Below, piece by piece: positions 43,210 through 51,179 of a stretch of DNA of 64,000 nucleotides. Origin of the DNA: Candidatus Poribacteria bacterium (GTDB lineage Bacteria; Poribacteria; WGA-4E; WGA-3G). The notes under the pieces are model-generated. The model was not told the origin of the DNA. It did not search any database and saw nothing but the letters and a program-made list of their open reading frames with translations. How positions within the stretch are numbered: the stretch's first letter is position 1; each line of letters opens with the position of its first letter. The position numbers and the translations under genes were made by a program. Location: the NCBI GenBank assembly GCA_007571305.1, contig RKRR01000078.1:1-64000 (forward strand), read 5' to 3'.

Positions 43210-43869
43210 ATGGGTTACAGCAATTTTACCTTACAAACGGTGCAAAAAACCTTCCAACTTGAAACGGTTCACGCTATTGGACTCTTTGCGGACACAGAAC
43301 CGATAGCCCCCAGTGCCGCGCTCACGGAGGAGTTGGCGAAAAAGGTGCCCTTAGCCATCGCCATAAGAACCGAGAAAGCCCGTTCAGAACTCATTGTAGC
43401 CGGGGTACTCGTTGAACTTCTTGAACACTTCGATCGCCGCATTAGTTTCTTTTCAGGGATCGAATTCAATGTAGACGCTGATGAAGGATTAACGGGGACT
43501 TGCGATTTTCTTGTGAGTCTTTCACCAAACCAACTGTACTTGGAGGCACCGGTTATTAGCCTCGTAGAAGTGAAGAAAGATGACCCCTTGCTAGGGTTAG
43601 GACAGTGCGTCGCAGAGATGATCGCAGCGCAACGTTTTAACGCAGAGAGTGGAAATGGCATTCCACATATTTATGGTGCCGCTACCACAGGCACTGAGTG
43701 GCATTTCCTCAAATTGGAGGAAACACGATTGTCTATTGATATGGCAGTTTACCCGATCGCGCAATGCGATAAAATCCTCGGCATCCTTGCGAGCATGGTT
43801 GAACAAGCGGGATTCCCCCTGCTTGCGCGGAATAAAGAGGGAACCTCTCCTCTGCTTGCGGAAGAGTAA
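43210..43869 (+). CDS. PD-(D/E)XK nuclease-like protein of unknown role
   Basis: A 219-residue soluble protein. GTCDFLVSLSP, then PVISLVEVKKDD and GLGQCVAEMIAAQRF match the restriction-endonuclease-like core: D99 at the first strand end, E120-x-K122 at the second, then a helix with glutamine. An upstream acidic residue on a helix (E60, ARSELIVAGVLVELL) would complete the site. Such proteins occur singly in cyanobacteria and other phyla and are mostly uncharacterised. The active-site assignment is mine by eye. ATG without a strong ribosome binding site. Not obviously in an operon. Confidence 0.65.
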   Translation: MGYSNFTLQTVQKTFQLETVHAIGLFADTEPIAPSAALTEELAKKVPLAIAIRTEKARSELIVAGVLVELLEHFDRRISFFSGIEFNVDADEGLTGTCDFLVSLSPNQLYLEAPVISLVEVKKDDPLLGLGQCVAEMIAAQRFNAESGNGIPHIYGAATTGTEWHFLKLEETRLSIDMAVYPIAQCDKILGILASMVEQAGFPLLARNKEGTSPLLAEE

Positions 43870-43974
43870 AGGGAGGGGTAGGAACAGGTCCAAGGCGCTT
43901 GTGTGATAGACGAAATCCCTACAAGCAGTTGTTTGACAATATCTCAATTACAGCGGGAACTAAAGTAGGATTTC

Positions 43975-45246
43975 ATGAAATTTTCTGTTGAATATGTAAA
44001 AGCACTTGAAGCCGTCCCTAACGCAACAAGGCGAGACTTTCTTGCCAGAGTAGGCAAGAGCGCGCTGTTCGCGAGTTTGGGTATATTTGGTGCAGGATGT
44101 GAAGCCGTCGATCGGGGGCTTTTGGACAGAGGACTCGCACCGATTGTCTTGGCAGACGCGCATGAAGCAGGGCTTCCGAAGCCGGACATGCTTGTCCATT
44201 CGGAGACTCCTTTTAACGGAGAGTTTGCCCCGCACCTTCTCAACGCCGATGTTACACCTACAGAACGCCATTTCGTCCGGAACAACAGCGGTATTCCACA
44301 GCGAGCGGTGAACAAGGATCTCCATGGGTGGAAACTCGTCATAGACGGTGAGGTTTATAAGGAACTCGCGTTGTCAATGGATGACTTGATGCAGTTTCCC
44401 CAGGTCACTATGGAAGTGGTATTGGAGTGTGCGGGAAACGGGAGAAGCCTATTTGAACCAAAGGTTAGCGGAAACCCATGGCAACGTGGTGCGATCGCCT
44501 GTAGTGAATGGACGGGTGTGCGCTTGCGTGATGTCTTACAAACCGCGGGTTTGAAGCCGACTGCTGTCTATACTGGAAACTACGGAGAGGATATTCCCAA
44601 TGACGGGAGTGAACCCTTTTCGCGAGGGATTCCGATTGAGAAGGCGATGGACGAACATACGCTTATCGCTCTTAAGATGAATGGAGAAGTATTGCCAGCC
44701 GCCCACGGGTTCCCCGCAAGATTGATTGTCCCCGGATGGATCGGCAGTGCAATGCAGAAATGGCTCCACCGCATCTGGGTGAGGGATAGAGTTCACGACT
44801 CGAAAAAAATGAGCGGATATTCCTATCGCATTCCAACTTACCCAATAACACCCGGCGATGAACCTCCAGTTGAAGATATGCGCATCGCGACTGCATGGCG
44901 GGTTAAGTCGCTCATTACCCTTCCCGAACCGCATCTGGAATTCAGGACAGGCACCCCAATACAGGTGAGAGGACACGCATGGGCAGGTGAAAATCACATC
45001 GATAAGGTCCTTGTCTCAAGCGATTTCGGTGTCCAATGGCAGGAGACTCTATTGATTCAGCCGTCGAATAGATATGCTTGGTATCATTGGGAAACCGAAC
45101 TCATGCTTTCAAATAGAGGCTACTATGAAATATGGGCCCGTGCTTATGACGATACTGGTGCCTCGCAGCCTTTCACACAACCTTGGAATCCCAAAGGTTA
45201 TCTTGGGAATGTCATTCATAGAGTGCCTATCACGGTAGCCGCCTAA
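43975..45246 (+). CDS. Tat-exported sulfite oxidase-family molybdoenzyme
   Basis: Molybdopterin-dependent oxidoreductase of the sulfite oxidase family, 423 residues. The Tat signal is TRRDFLARVGKSALFASLGI, and the following FGAGC (C42) could also be a lipobox. The molybdopterin domain carries VVLECAGNGR with the Mo-ligand cysteine C152, then GAIACSEWTGVRLRDVL and GFPARLIVPGWIG. The C-terminal Mo-co dimerisation domain is immunoglobulin-like (TPIQVRGHAWAGENHIDKVLVS and similar). It likely oxidises sulfite to sulfate in the periplasm. ATG with TAGGA upstream. A sulfite exporter-like gene lies five kb away; a heme partner is not visible. Confidence 0.9.
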   Translation: MKFSVEYVKALEAVPNATRRDFLARVGKSALFASLGIFGAGCEAVDRGLLDRGLAPIVLADAHEAGLPKPDMLVHSETPFNGEFAPHLLNADVTPTERHFVRNNSGIPQRAVNKDLHGWKLVIDGEVYKELALSMDDLMQFPQVTMEVVLECAGNGRSLFEPKVSGNPWQRGAIACSEWTGVRLRDVLQTAGLKPTAVYTGNYGEDIPNDGSEPFSRGIPIEKAMDEHTLIALKMNGEVLPAAHGFPARLIVPGWIGSAMQKWLHRIWVRDRVHDSKKMSGYSYRIPTYPITPGDEPPVEDMRIATAWRVKSLITLPEPHLEFRTGTPIQVRGHAWAGENHIDKVLVSSDFGVQWQETLLIQPSNRYAWYHWETELMLSNRGYYEIWARAYDDTGASQPFTQPWNPKGYLGNVIHRVPITVAA

Positions 45247-45371
45247 ACAGTTTTTTTAATCATTGGGTTTTCGCACTGCGCTCCGCTTACGCGCAGGTTT
45301 AAGGTATAATTCAACTACGCAGTAAGTAGTTTCGGACATAGAAAAAGTGCTGTAACTCCACGTGACACGGG

Positions 45372-45578
45372 CTTTTTCGCTTGGCAAATTTATGTAAATC
45401 CGGAGGTTCTGCTTATTGCAACTTGCACCTTGACGATGCAACGAACGATGCCATTACGGTCTATCCCAAAGATGCAACCGATCAGTCGAGTTTCTTCGCT
45501 GAAATCCAAGATATAGTTGTCTTGGTCGAACCCGCTGGGAAATTGACAACAACTTAGGCAGACATCAAACAGCAATAG
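45372..45578 (+). pseudogene. 3' remnant of a gene encoding a tailed secreted protein
   Basis: A plus-strand frame reads LHLDDATNDAITVYPKDATD, then SSFFAEIQDIVVLVEPAGKL and TTT, then TAG at 45555-45557, then ADIKQQ and TAG. If the first TAG were TGG the end would read VEPAGKLTTTWADIKQQ, the same C-terminal tail as on five other proteins here. Upstream of about 45390 I find no start codon or recognisable domain. So this is the end of a decayed gene whose tryptophan codon has become a stop. Confidence 0.6.
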
Positions 45579-45623
45579 ATTCGTATTGTTTATTATATGG
45601 GGGTTTCATGCCCTCTTACACAC

Positions 45624-45669
45624 GGTGGATTGTCACATCCCTATGTATGACAATCCACCATATTTTTTT
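45624..45669 (+). terminator. Rho-independent terminator
   Basis: Perfect 12-pair stem GGTGGATTGTCA/TGACAATCCACC with a 12-base loop, followed by ATATTTTTTT. Confidence 0.85.
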
Positions 45670-45766
45670 CATCCTCATCGCACTTGTCTGTAAGAAGGAA
45701 CTTCGCCTTAAAGTCTCCATGGCAAGGGAGATGTAGGGAGCCTGTCTGCTATTCCGCCGGATTTGT

Positions 45767-45795
45767 TTGCAAACCGCAAAAGTTTCTGCTATAAT
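45767..45795 (+). promoter_or_regulatory. Sigma-70-type promoter of the TPR gene
   Basis: TTGCAA, 17-base spacer, TATAAT. The predicted start of transcription falls at or next to the ATG at 45802, so the mRNA may be leaderless; no ribosome binding site is visible. Confidence 0.6.
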
Positions 45796-45801
45796 GGGAC
45801 T

Positions 45802-46431
45802 ATGTTGAACAAAATGCTCTGTTGCTCTCTTATGACTGTTTTCGTTGCTGTCCTCGTCGGATGGATAGGCGGTTGGAGCCGCGCCGTGAAAGTCGGAAAC
45901 GAGGCGTATTTTCGCGGAAACTACGACGAAGCACAAGCCGCTTTTCAACAGGCAACGCTTGACAAACCTGACAATCCCGTTGTACACTATAACTTAGGGA
46001 CTGCACTCTATAGACAAGGCAACTTTCGAGAGGCAGCGCGGACATTTCAGACATCACTCTCAAGGCATTCCGAGCAAATCGAAGATATTCTCAATCTATC
46101 AAGCATCTTGTATAATTTAGGAAACGCCCAATTTAAAGTCGGCGACCTCACAGACGCAATTTCTTCTTACAAGGAAGCCCTCCACTTGGACCCGGGAGAT
46201 GCTGATATCCAATATAACCTCACATTGGCACTCCAACTCTTAAGACAGCAGGAAGACCTTGCACAACAGCTGGTAAATAAAAGCACTGCTCCGAAAACCG
46301 AGTCGGACGACATTGGCAGAGCGGAAACACTTCGACTCTTAGAACGTTTCAGTGAGAATGAAAATAGACTACGGCGAAAATTACTACAACAACAGCGCAA
46401 AAGTGGATATCGGCGTGAAAAGGATTGGTAA
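45802..46431 (+). CDS. TPR protein (BatC-like)
   Basis: Membrane-anchored or exported TPR protein, 209 residues. An N-terminal hydrophobic segment (LMTVFVAVLVGWIGGW) precedes at least three TPR units: GNEAYFRGNYDEAQAAFQQA, NLGTALYRQGNFREAARTFQ and NLGNAQFKVGDLTDAISSYK. The C-terminus is charged and helical (SENENRLRRKLLQQQRK). The BatD gene follows and overlaps it, which is the order in Bacteroides aerotolerance operons and supports a BatC role. BatA and BatB (VWA proteins), MoxR and the DUF58 gene are not present in this window. A leaderless start at 45802 is suggested by the promoter position; ATG 45814 is the alternative. Confidence 0.8.
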   Translation: MLNKMLCCSLMTVFVAVLVGWIGGWSRAVKVGNEAYFRGNYDEAQAAFQQATLDKPDNPVVHYNLGTALYRQGNFREAARTFQTSLSRHSEQIEDILNLSSILYNLGNAQFKVGDLTDAISSYKEALHLDPGDADIQYNLTLALQLLRQQEDLAQQLVNKSTAPKTESDDIGRAETLRLLERFSENENRLRRKLLQQQRKSGYRREKDW

Positions 46432-48157
46432 ACTGTTTAACCAAATCTCTGCGGCTGCTTTCGTGTGTTTTCCCTTGATGCTTTTTCCATCTCTCGCTAC
46501 TGCCCAAGGAATATTGAAGCGAGAGTCTCCACAACCTGCTATCAACGTCGCTGCCGTGGTGAGCCCTCGGCACATCCAATTTGGAGAAAAAGCGAGGTTG
46601 GACCTCACAATTTCAGGGGAGACCTTTATCAAGCATATTGAAGCACCACAGTTCAGTTTCCTACCGGCCTTCCTCGCAGTGCCACTGCATTCCAAAGCAA
46701 CACCACGGTTGGAAGAGAACAAAATTGCGGTTTCTATAGCGTGGGCTTATGAATTGATCCCACAAGCTATCGGCGACTTCGCTCTATCCGATATCCGTTT
46801 TGCATATCAAGGTACTCCCTATTTCGCAAATCCAGGCTCGATTCGGGTGAGCGGTACCGACACCTATGTAGATAGCTCAACCAATGCCATTCATCGAATT
46901 GGAGCAGAGGTTGATACATCTGAACCGTATCTCAATGCCCCGCTGACCTACACTTTCCGCTATCTTTATACAGCGGTGCTGCCAACTCGAGAGTCCCCAA
47001 CCCCACGGCTCCCGACATTCCGGGATTTCTTCGTTGAGGCACTTCAAAAGTCTGCCACCTACACACAGCAAATTCGCGGACAGACATTTTGGGTCGAAGC
47101 CTACACACATAAGTTATATCCAAAGATAGCTGGGCAGATCGTTCTTGCTCCTGCTGAACTACTACTCCCCCTCCCGCAAGGCCACAAAACCTTGAAAACC
47201 AAACCCTTGTCCTTGACGGTGCAACCGATTCCCGAAACAGGCAGACCGCCTCACTTCGACGGTGCTATCGGTGAATATCAAATTTCCGCTGAAATTGAGA
47301 AGGGTTGGATTGCAGCAGGACGCGCGCTAACGCTGACTGTTCGTATCTCCGGACACGGCAATCTCCAGACCGTCACACCCCCCATGCTGCCCAGTATTGC
47401 CGGGGTCCTGGTGAGCGGTCCCAATTTGCTTGAAGTGACACCAACGAGCCGCGCTTACGTATACGCCCTAACCCCTGCCAGAATCGGGATATTCCGCATT
47501 CCAGCGATTGAATACGTCTACTTCGATCCGATCCGTGCGGTTTATGCAACGACGCAGACCCAGCTTATTCCTGTCTCCGTGCGGCCGCATCCAAATGATC
47601 CAGTTGAAGATGAGACCGGTAGTTCACCGTGGTTACCCTGGTTCATCCTCTCGGCAGTTCTGATAGTAGTATTGGCGGTAGCAGGCTATCTCTGGCACCG
47701 CACCGGATTTGTGATACCAATGCGAGGGAAGCCCAAGGCAAAGACCGGAGCGGATACGCCTGACAGGGGAGGACGGAAAAATAGAAAAATACAGGATACA
47801 GATATAGCACCCGTAACACCGGTTTCACAAGCCCGTGGAGCACTTTCTACTCTCGTAAATAGCGACACCACAGAAAATGCAACAACATTCGCGAATACGC
47901 TTGCCCATGTGCTATATCAGTATCTTGAGGATATATTCGACTTGTCGCAGCGGAATATTGATACAGCGCGCGAGGTATGCATGCACGCCGGAATCTCCGA
48001 ATCTATTTTTAGTGAGTTTATTGACCTTCTCCTGAAGTGTGATTACCACCGATTCGCCCCCGTGCCGCTGTCCGTGGACGAACGAAATGCATTGATCGCT
48101 CGCGCCGAGACGGTTATTAACGAAATTGAAACCTCTCAGAATACTCAAGACACGTAG
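46415..48157 (+). CDS. batD: BatD-family protein (aerotolerance-related)
   Basis: BatD-like membrane protein, about 580 residues. From GTG 46415 the N-terminus is a clean signal peptide (KRIGKLFNQISAAAF, CFPLMLFPSLATAQG). Beta-rich repeats follow, with typical BatD lines such as SPRHIQFGEKARLDLTISG, EPYLNAPLTYTFRYLYTAV and QTFWVEAYTHKLYPKIAGQI. A transmembrane segment lies near residue 410 (WFILSAVLIVVLAVAGYLW), then a basic cytoplasmic tail with a helical domain. The start is uncertain; the frame stays open back to 46352, overlapping the TPR gene further. BatD is thought to work with VWA partners in envelope stress or oxygen tolerance. Confidence 0.82.
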   Translation: MKRIGKLFNQISAAAFVCFPLMLFPSLATAQGILKRESPQPAINVAAVVSPRHIQFGEKARLDLTISGETFIKHIEAPQFSFLPAFLAVPLHSKATPRLEENKIAVSIAWAYELIPQAIGDFALSDIRFAYQGTPYFANPGSIRVSGTDTYVDSSTNAIHRIGAEVDTSEPYLNAPLTYTFRYLYTAVLPTRESPTPRLPTFRDFFVEALQKSATYTQQIRGQTFWVEAYTHKLYPKIAGQIVLAPAELLLPLPQGHKTLKTKPLSLTVQPIPETGRPPHFDGAIGEYQISAEIEKGWIAAGRALTLTVRISGHGNLQTVTPPMLPSIAGVLVSGPNLLEVTPTSRAYVYALTPARIGIFRIPAIEYVYFDPIRAVYATTQTQLIPVSVRPHPNDPVEDETGSSPWLPWFILSAVLIVVLAVAGYLWHRTGFVIPMRGKPKAKTGADTPDRGGRKNRKIQDTDIAPVTPVSQARGALSTLVNSDTTENATTFANTLAHVLYQYLEDIFDLSQRNIDTAREVCMHAGISESIFSEFIDLLLKCDYHRFAPVPLSVDERNALIARAETVINEIETSQNTQDT

Positions 48158-48198
48158 TGGTTTATTTACCGTTGAATCATCAGAACGCGGGTTCGTAG

Positions 48199-48217
48199 GG
48201 GCGAGGTGACCTCGCCC
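48199..48217. repeat. REP-like palindrome
   Basis: GGGCGAGGT and ACCTCGCCC arms with a one-base centre. Related GTAGGGGCGAGGT text occurs again at about 48897, and shorter CGAGGTT-AACCTCG arms at 30388-30404. Confidence 0.6.
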
Positions 48218-48338
48218 GGTGTGTTGGAAAACACAGTCTGTAAGCGAAGCAGAGGGCGGATTTGAGGAGTTGATCTCAAAGTCTTAGCTCACGTCGTTCT
48301 CCCGCAAGGTAAAATTTAAAAAAAGGAGTCATAGAAAA

Positions 48339-48845
48339 ATGGATATATTTTGGCTTTTCGTTCGTTGGCTACATGTTATCGCCGCTGTCGTATGGATCGG
48401 CGGCAATATGATTTTAGCGATGGTAATCGTCCCTCACTTCAGGCAAAGTCTGCCACCTGTCCAACGCATTCAACTCTTAACGCAGATAGGGAAACGATTT
48501 GAGCCTATCGTATGGGGGTGCATCGGTGTACTATTTTTTACGGGCATTGTCAATCTCTTCGATGCCCTCGACCTCACTTCCCTCGCCCCAATTTCCAGTG
48601 CGTTTATGCGGACGTTCATCATCAAAATCGGACTTTTCTTTCTACTGATTATCCTGACGGTATTGCACAGTATGATTTTCGCACCACGACTGGCAGCAGC
48701 AATTGAGACATTAGACCCCACACTTGAGGAGCTCCCGCCGGAAGTAAAGCCCCTCCGTTCCCAGATGTCAGTAATATCGAGTTTGATGGGAGTCATATCA
48801 CTGCTAATCCTACTCGCCGCTGTCGCTCTTCGGATGGGTATCTAA
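48339..48845 (+). CDS. CopD-like four-helix membrane protein
   Basis: Integral membrane protein of 168 residues with four hydrophobic segments (RWLHVIAAVVWIGGNMILAM, VWGCIGVLFFTGIVNLF, TFIIKIGLFFLLIILTVLH, SSLMGVISLLILLAAVAL). The first helix carries H13 and WIGG, and the third ends in LH, as in the CopD/DUF4149-like group of membrane proteins linked to copper or heme. A precise role is not clear. ATG follows AAAAAAAGGAG. Stands alone between BatD and cas6. Confidence 0.72.
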   Translation: MDIFWLFVRWLHVIAAVVWIGGNMILAMVIVPHFRQSLPPVQRIQLLTQIGKRFEPIVWGCIGVLFFTGIVNLFDALDLTSLAPISSAFMRTFIIKIGLFFLLIILTVLHSMIFAPRLAAAIETLDPTLEELPPEVKPLRSQMSVISSLMGVISLLILLAAVALRMGI

Positions 48846-48967
48846 CTTTGTAGGGGTAACCATGCATGTCAAAAGGGTATTTATTTTTCTTCGGTATCGT
48901 AGGGGCGAGGTTCCTTTGCCAATGAACCATCGAACGCATCTCTGCTTTAAGGAATAGAGAAAATTCT

Positions 48968-49720
48968 ATGCGAATCAAAATTTTCGCCGATGTTGGTGAT
49001 GGACTCACCCTTTCTATTAACTACAACCATCTGCTTGCAGGCGTAATTTACCGTTTCCTCGCCGAATCCGATCCCGAATATGCTACCTTCTTACACAATA
49101 AAGGCTATGCTGTGGCAGGGAAACATTTCAAGCTCTTCACTTTCTCGCAGCTCATGGCAGAACGTAGACGCATCATCGGCAATAAAATCCGTTTCCGTTC
49201 AACCTTAACCTGGTTCGTTTCTTCGCCAATAGAACGTTTCCTCTCCCATTTTGCTGATACACGCTTAACCGAGGGCCAGCTATCCCTTGGGCACCACCAC
49301 TTACCAGTCAAGGATGTCACCGTACCACGCATTCCTCACTTCCAATCTGAAATGCATTTCCGGTGCCTCTCACCGATTGTGATGTCCACTGTCCGCAACC
49401 GCGATGGAAAACAGGCAATGCACTACTGCCTACCTGATGATCCTGCTTTCTCCAAACTCATCCGTCACAACCTAACCCGAAAACATACAGCAATCCACGG
49501 ACATGCTCCACATGACGACACTTTGACATTTGCCTTTGATAAAAACTATATCAATCGGAAACAAGGACGCGTCACTCGCCTAACAGACTACAAGGGCATC
49601 AAAATACGAGGAATATTGTGCCCATTCCGTGTAACCGGTAGCCCAGCACTTATTCAGGTTGGGTATGAATGTGGGGTTGGAGATAAAAACAGTGCCGGTT
49701 TCGGTATGGTTGAGGTTTAG
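48968..49720 (+). CDS. cas6: CRISPR-associated endoribonuclease Cas6
   Basis: Cas6 of 250 residues. The N-terminal ferredoxin-like fold (MRIKIFADVGDGLTLSINYN, HLLAGVIYRFLAE) places a histidine (H21) where the catalytic residue often lies. The C-terminus has the family's glycine-rich loop GYECGVGDKNSAGFGMVEV. Cas6 cuts precursor CRISPR RNA at the repeat. No other cas gene and no repeat array occurs in this window, neither in the 250 bp upstream nor in the 557 bp downstream, so this is an orphan copy. It may serve an array elsewhere in the genome or be a leftover. No clear ribosome binding site. Confidence 0.85.
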   Translation: MRIKIFADVGDGLTLSINYNHLLAGVIYRFLAESDPEYATFLHNKGYAVAGKHFKLFTFSQLMAERRRIIGNKIRFRSTLTWFVSSPIERFLSHFADTRLTEGQLSLGHHHLPVKDVTVPRIPHFQSEMHFRCLSPIVMSTVRNRDGKQAMHYCLPDDPAFSKLIRHNLTRKHTAIHGHAPHDDTLTFAFDKNYINRKQGRVTRLTDYKGIKIRGILCPFRVTGSPALIQVGYECGVGDKNSAGFGMVEV

Positions 49721-49881
49721 ATGCCTGATACACCGTATCAATTGTAGGAGAAACTCCGATTCCTCACCTATAGTTTTGTTGTAGGAAGCGTTTCCAAATC
49801 CCAACAAATCCGCGTAGGAGCGTCCTCCTGGGATCGACTTTTTAATTTGATAGCAAAACGAATGTATCCTATACTTTGAAA

Positions 49882-50041
49882 TAACCTAAGTTGCCACCTT
49901 ATCGCATAACCTGTTAGGGTGTGCAGCTTCGGGCGCAAGAAACCAAGATTTCCTACGCTACGAAATGCTGCGGATCCTGAACGTTTTCACTGAAACATAG
50001 CAGATGCATTTCTAAAATTGTGTCTGTAGCAACTTAGGTTA
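49882..50041. repeat. MITE family 2 copy
   Basis: TAACCTAAGTTGCCAC and GTAGCAACTTAGGTTA ends bound a 160 bp element with internal GCATAACCTGTTAGGGTGTG. It takes up much of the 557 bp gap after cas6; the rest holds REP-like pieces near 49750-49835 and the sigma-54 promoter region below. Confidence 0.8.
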
Positions 50042-50098
50042 TATTACGAAATGATCCCTCTGGTGTGACCCATAAAAAGAAAGTAGGGTCGAGATGAT

Positions 50099-50145
50099 TG
50101 CACAAATTTGGGCATTTCTCAGTAATGTCTGCCCTATTTGGTGCA
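50099..50145 (+). promoter_or_regulatory. Inverted pair of activator-site-like motifs
   Basis: TGCACAAATTTGGGCA (50099-50114) and TGCCCTATTTGGTGCA (50130-50145) are approximate inverted copies of one another, about 90-135 bases upstream of the sigma-54 start site predicted near 50235. Confidence 0.4.
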
Positions 50146-50206
50146 GTGTTTTCCAAGTATTACTGCTAAAGACTGTCTAATCTCACATTTAGCACACTGT
50201 CTCTGA

Positions 50207-50223
50207 TTGGCACATAAATTGCT
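50207..50223 (+). promoter_or_regulatory. Sigma-54 promoter of the LamG gene
   Basis: TTGGCACATAAATTGCT matches YTGGCACGNNNNTTGCW at all but one defined position. It ends 54 bases before the ATG at 50278. Confidence 0.7.
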
Positions 50224-50277
50224 CACTGCTTATTATTATGTCTGCTATTTCAAGGCAACCTATATTAGGAGGAAAAC

Positions 50278-51096
50278 ATGACACGATTATCCATCTGGAC
50301 CATTTTCTTCAGCGTTGTTATTTTGTTAGCGACGACCTACGCGAATGCTGGGCTTGATGGGAGACTTGTCTTTTATCTGAGCTTTGACAACACTAAAGGG
50401 CAAACGATTGGTGATACTTCCAGCAACGGTCTTGATGCAGAGATCATTGAGAATGCCAAGATTGTGAAGGGCAAATATGGGGAAGCGATTCATATTACGA
50501 ACAACGGACAGGATTGCGTCAGTATCTCTTCTCACGAAAAGTTAAAATTCACAGATGAAATAACAATGACAGCATGGATCCACTCTCAAGAAACGTGGGA
50601 AGGCAAGAAGGTGCATTGGATAGATAAAGGGTGTCATTGGTTTGAAGTCGAGTGGGGAGCCTCTTATGGCATCGGTAGTATCGATATCGGTAACGGACCA
50701 GAGATATGGTTGTTTTTGGGGGCGCGGGATGACCGCGGGATTTCGGATCGGCAAGAATTCATCGTTCCGCATGAGATGCAGGAGAAAAGGTGGCATCATA
50801 TTGCGGGAAGTTACGACGGAAAAACGATGAAAATCTATTTAGATGGTGATGTCATGGGCGAAGAAAGAAGGGAATTCAACTTCTCTGGCGATAATATCGC
50901 AAGTGTCTGGATAGGATGTGCAAGAAACAAATACGCATTTGTCAATGGCACCATTGATGAAGCTGCGGTCTGGCGACGGGCACTCAGCGAAACCGAAATC
51001 AAACAAGCAATGTCGGGAAACTTTCTCGCTGTTTCACTGACCGATAAAGTAGCAACGACTTGGGCGAATCTCAAAGCAACGTTTGTATACCCATGA
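50278..51096 (+). CDS. Secreted LamG-domain protein with C-terminal tail
   Basis: Exported concanavalin-like (LamG/laminin G 3) protein, 272 residues. Signal peptide to about residue 24 (TIFFSVVILLATTYANA). The LamG fold is recognisable from LVFYLSFDNTKGQTIGDTSS, the middle TMTAWIHSQ, RWHHIAGSYDGKTMKIYLDG and the closing GTIDEAAVWRRALSETEIKQ. It ends with the shared tail, AVSLTDKVATTWANLK and then six further residues. ATG follows TAGGAGG. It sits directly downstream of a sigma-54-type promoter, so expression is expected to require an activator. Probably binds glycans; ligand unknown. Confidence 0.85.
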   Translation: MTRLSIWTIFFSVVILLATTYANAGLDGRLVFYLSFDNTKGQTIGDTSSNGLDAEIIENAKIVKGKYGEAIHITNNGQDCVSISSHEKLKFTDEITMTAWIHSQETWEGKKVHWIDKGCHWFEVEWGASYGIGSIDIGNGPEIWLFLGARDDRGISDRQEFIVPHEMQEKRWHHIAGSYDGKTMKIYLDGDVMGEERREFNFSGDNIASVWIGCARNKYAFVNGTIDEAAVWRRALSETEIKQAMSGNFLAVSLTDKVATTWANLKATFVYP

Positions 51097-51179
51097 GAGA
51101 AGGTCGATGTTCCAGTTTTCTCAAAATAATGCAACCTTTTAAGACCTCAATTACGTCCCCTAAATCACAGGAATTTTTT

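Noticed and set aside
48846..50277. Search for a CRISPR array next to cas6
   Set aside because: No direct repeats of 25-40 bases with regular spacing occur on either side; the repeated text here belongs to a MITE and REP-like pieces.
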